Shown here piece after piece: positions 34,508-35,490 of a DNA stretch of 35,490 bases. The position numbers and the translations under genes were made by a program. The first letter of the stretch is position 1. Each line of letters opens with the position of its first letter. Below the pieces are notes generated by a model. The model was not told the origin of the DNA and ran no database searches. It saw only the letters and a list, made by a program, of their open reading frames with translations. The DNA comes from Microvirga brassicacearum (GTDB taxonomy: Bacteria; Pseudomonadota; Alphaproteobacteria; Rhizobiales; Beijerinckiaceae). The DNA is taken from NCBI RefSeq assembly GCF_008757455.1, contig NZ_VCMV01000078.1, forward strand, positions 1 through 35,490, in the 5' to 3' direction.

Positions 34508-35490
34508 ATGAGCTCCAAAGCAGGTGCAGTTTCATCAATGCGCCATTTCAGCTGGACGCCGCCGCCGGCGACGGTCTCGAGGGCGGGAATCGCCGAGAGC
34601 AGGCGCTTCGTGTAGGGGTGCCGCGGGGTATCGAAGATCGTGTCGCGGTCGCCCTCCTCCACGATACGTCCCGCCTCCATCACGATGACGCGGTCGGCCA
34701 CCTGCTCGACGACGCCAAGGTCGTGGCTGATGAAGAGACAGGAGAAGCCGTGCCGATCCTGCAGGTGCGCGAACAGGTCGAGCACCTGGGCACGCACGGT
34801 CACGTCGAGCGCCGAGACCGGCTCGTCGGCGATGACGAAGGCCGGCCGGCGCACGACGGCGCGCGCAATGGCGGCGCGCTGGCGTTGCCCGCCGGACAAT
34901 TCGTGCGGGTAGCGATCGGCGAAACCGTCCCCGAGCCCGACCTCGCGCAGGATCTCGTGCACCCGTTCGGTCTTCTCGCGCCCGCTCATGTGCGGCATCA
35001 GGCGCAGCGCCTCGCGCACCAGCATTCCGATGGTCATGCGCGGATCGAGGGACGAGTACGGGTCCTGGAACACCATCTGGCAATTCAGGCGGTAATCCTT
35101 CCACCCTTCGCTGCCGGCGATGATCGAGCGTCCGGAATAGAGAATTTCACCGCCGCTCGGCGTGAGCAGACCCGCAATGGCGCGCCCCAGCGTCGTCTTG
35201 CCGGAACCCGATCCGCCGACCAGCGCCACCACCTCGCGCGGCATGATCGAGAGGTTCACGCCGTGAAGCGCGCGTTTGCCCGCGGCCTTGTGAAGGAAAC
35301 CCTGCCGCCCGCCGTAATCGACGACGAGGTCACGGATTTCCACGATCGGCGTCCCAGCCTCCGGAACGGCGCGCGCCGGCAGGCGCCGCGGCATGGCGGC
35401 GAGCAGCTTCTGCGTATAGGGGTGGCGCGGCTGGCGCAGGAGGTCCCGGGTTGCCCCCTCCTCGACGATCTCGCCCTTGCGCATCACGAT
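34504..35490 (-). CDS. Peptide-type ABC transporter ATPase, probably double-domain (partial)
   Basis: C-terminal part of an ATPase of the Dpp/Opp/Gsi type. The visible beginning (RKGEIVEEGATRDLLRQPRH followed by PYTQKLLAAMP) is the tail of one ATPase domain. A second complete domain follows, with Walker A GGSGSGKT, Q-loop FQDPYSSLDP, signature LSGGQRQR, Walker B VIADEPVSALD and FISHDLGV. This arrangement indicates a fused two-domain ATPase like GsiA, running off the right edge; the frame is open to 35490. Matching permease and binding-protein genes are expected outside the window. It ends in an ATGA overlap with the C45 hydrolase gene. Confidence 0.92.
   Translation of the reverse strand: MVMRKGEIVEEGATRDLLRQPRHPYTQKLLAAMPRRLPARAVPEAGTPIVEIRDLVVDYGGRQGFLHKAAGKRALHGVNLSIMPREVVALVGGSGSGKTTLGRAIAGLLTPSGGEILYSGRSIIAGSEGWKDYRLNCQMVFQDPYSSLDPRMTIGMLVREALRLMPHMSGREKTERVHEILREVGLGDGFADRYPHELSGGQRQRAAIARAVVRRPAFVIADEPVSALDVTVRAQVLDLFAHLQDRHGFSCLFISHDLGVVEQVADRVIVMEAGRIVEEGDRDTIFDTPRHPYTKRLLSAIPALETVAGGGVQLKWRIDETAPALELI

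Overview
The window is GC-rich, densely packed DNA of the kind found in soil or plant-associated Alphaproteobacteria. I place it in the order Hyphomicrobiales (rhizobia and relatives) by inference from base composition, an Aap/Bzt-type amino-acid transporter, stacked ABC importers and an FCD-type GntR regulator. No rRNA, tRNA, CRISPR array or replication origin was seen.

Layout. (1) Positions 1-6351, minus strand: a periplasmic oxidation operon. In transcription order it encodes a molybdopterin subunit and a [2Fe-2S] subunit of an isoquinoline-1-oxidoreductase-like dehydrogenase, a two-haem cytochrome c, and a multicopper oxidase whose copper domains run into FG-GAP-type repeats and off the window edge. 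(2) Positions 6352-10443: a scar region. Two decayed IS6-family transposases flank a seven-repeat FG-GAP/RTX-like gene that is broken by one in-frame TGA. (3) Positions 10444-19604, plus strand: an operon with an Asp/Glu-racemase-superfamily enzyme, a complete dipeptide-type ABC importer (binding protein, two permeases, two ATPases) and two amidohydrolases. (4) Positions 19903-26051, minus strand: a complete branched-chain-type (Liv) ABC importer followed by a second racemase-family enzyme and a GntR regulator. (5) Positions 26715-31526, plus strand, divergent from (4): an Aap/Bzt-type binding protein and two permeases, without an ATPase, overlapping a third amidohydrolase. (6) Positions 32165-35490, minus strand: a peptide-type ATPase (partial), a C45 Ntn-hydrolase and an FAD amine/amino-acid oxidase-like protein.

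How it may work together (inference). Regions 3-6 bring together parts of four ABC importers, two racemase-family proteins, three amidohydrolases, a self-processing amidase and an amine oxidase. That fits uptake and ring-opening or deacylation of small cyclic or N-substituted amides (hydantoin-, pyrimidine- or lactam-like compounds), with the product isomerised and oxidised as an amino acid. Region 4 carries the only regulator in the window. Related GTATAC-centred sites occur upstream of operon 3 and between operons 4 and 5, suggesting one regulon.

The most notable oddities are these: a racemase-family protein that keeps the first catalytic cysteine but has Gly for the second; an amidohydrolase lacking the usual HxH metal motif; stem-loops between the binding-protein gene and the first permease gene in all three visible importer operons; and the multicopper oxidase/FG-GAP fusion.
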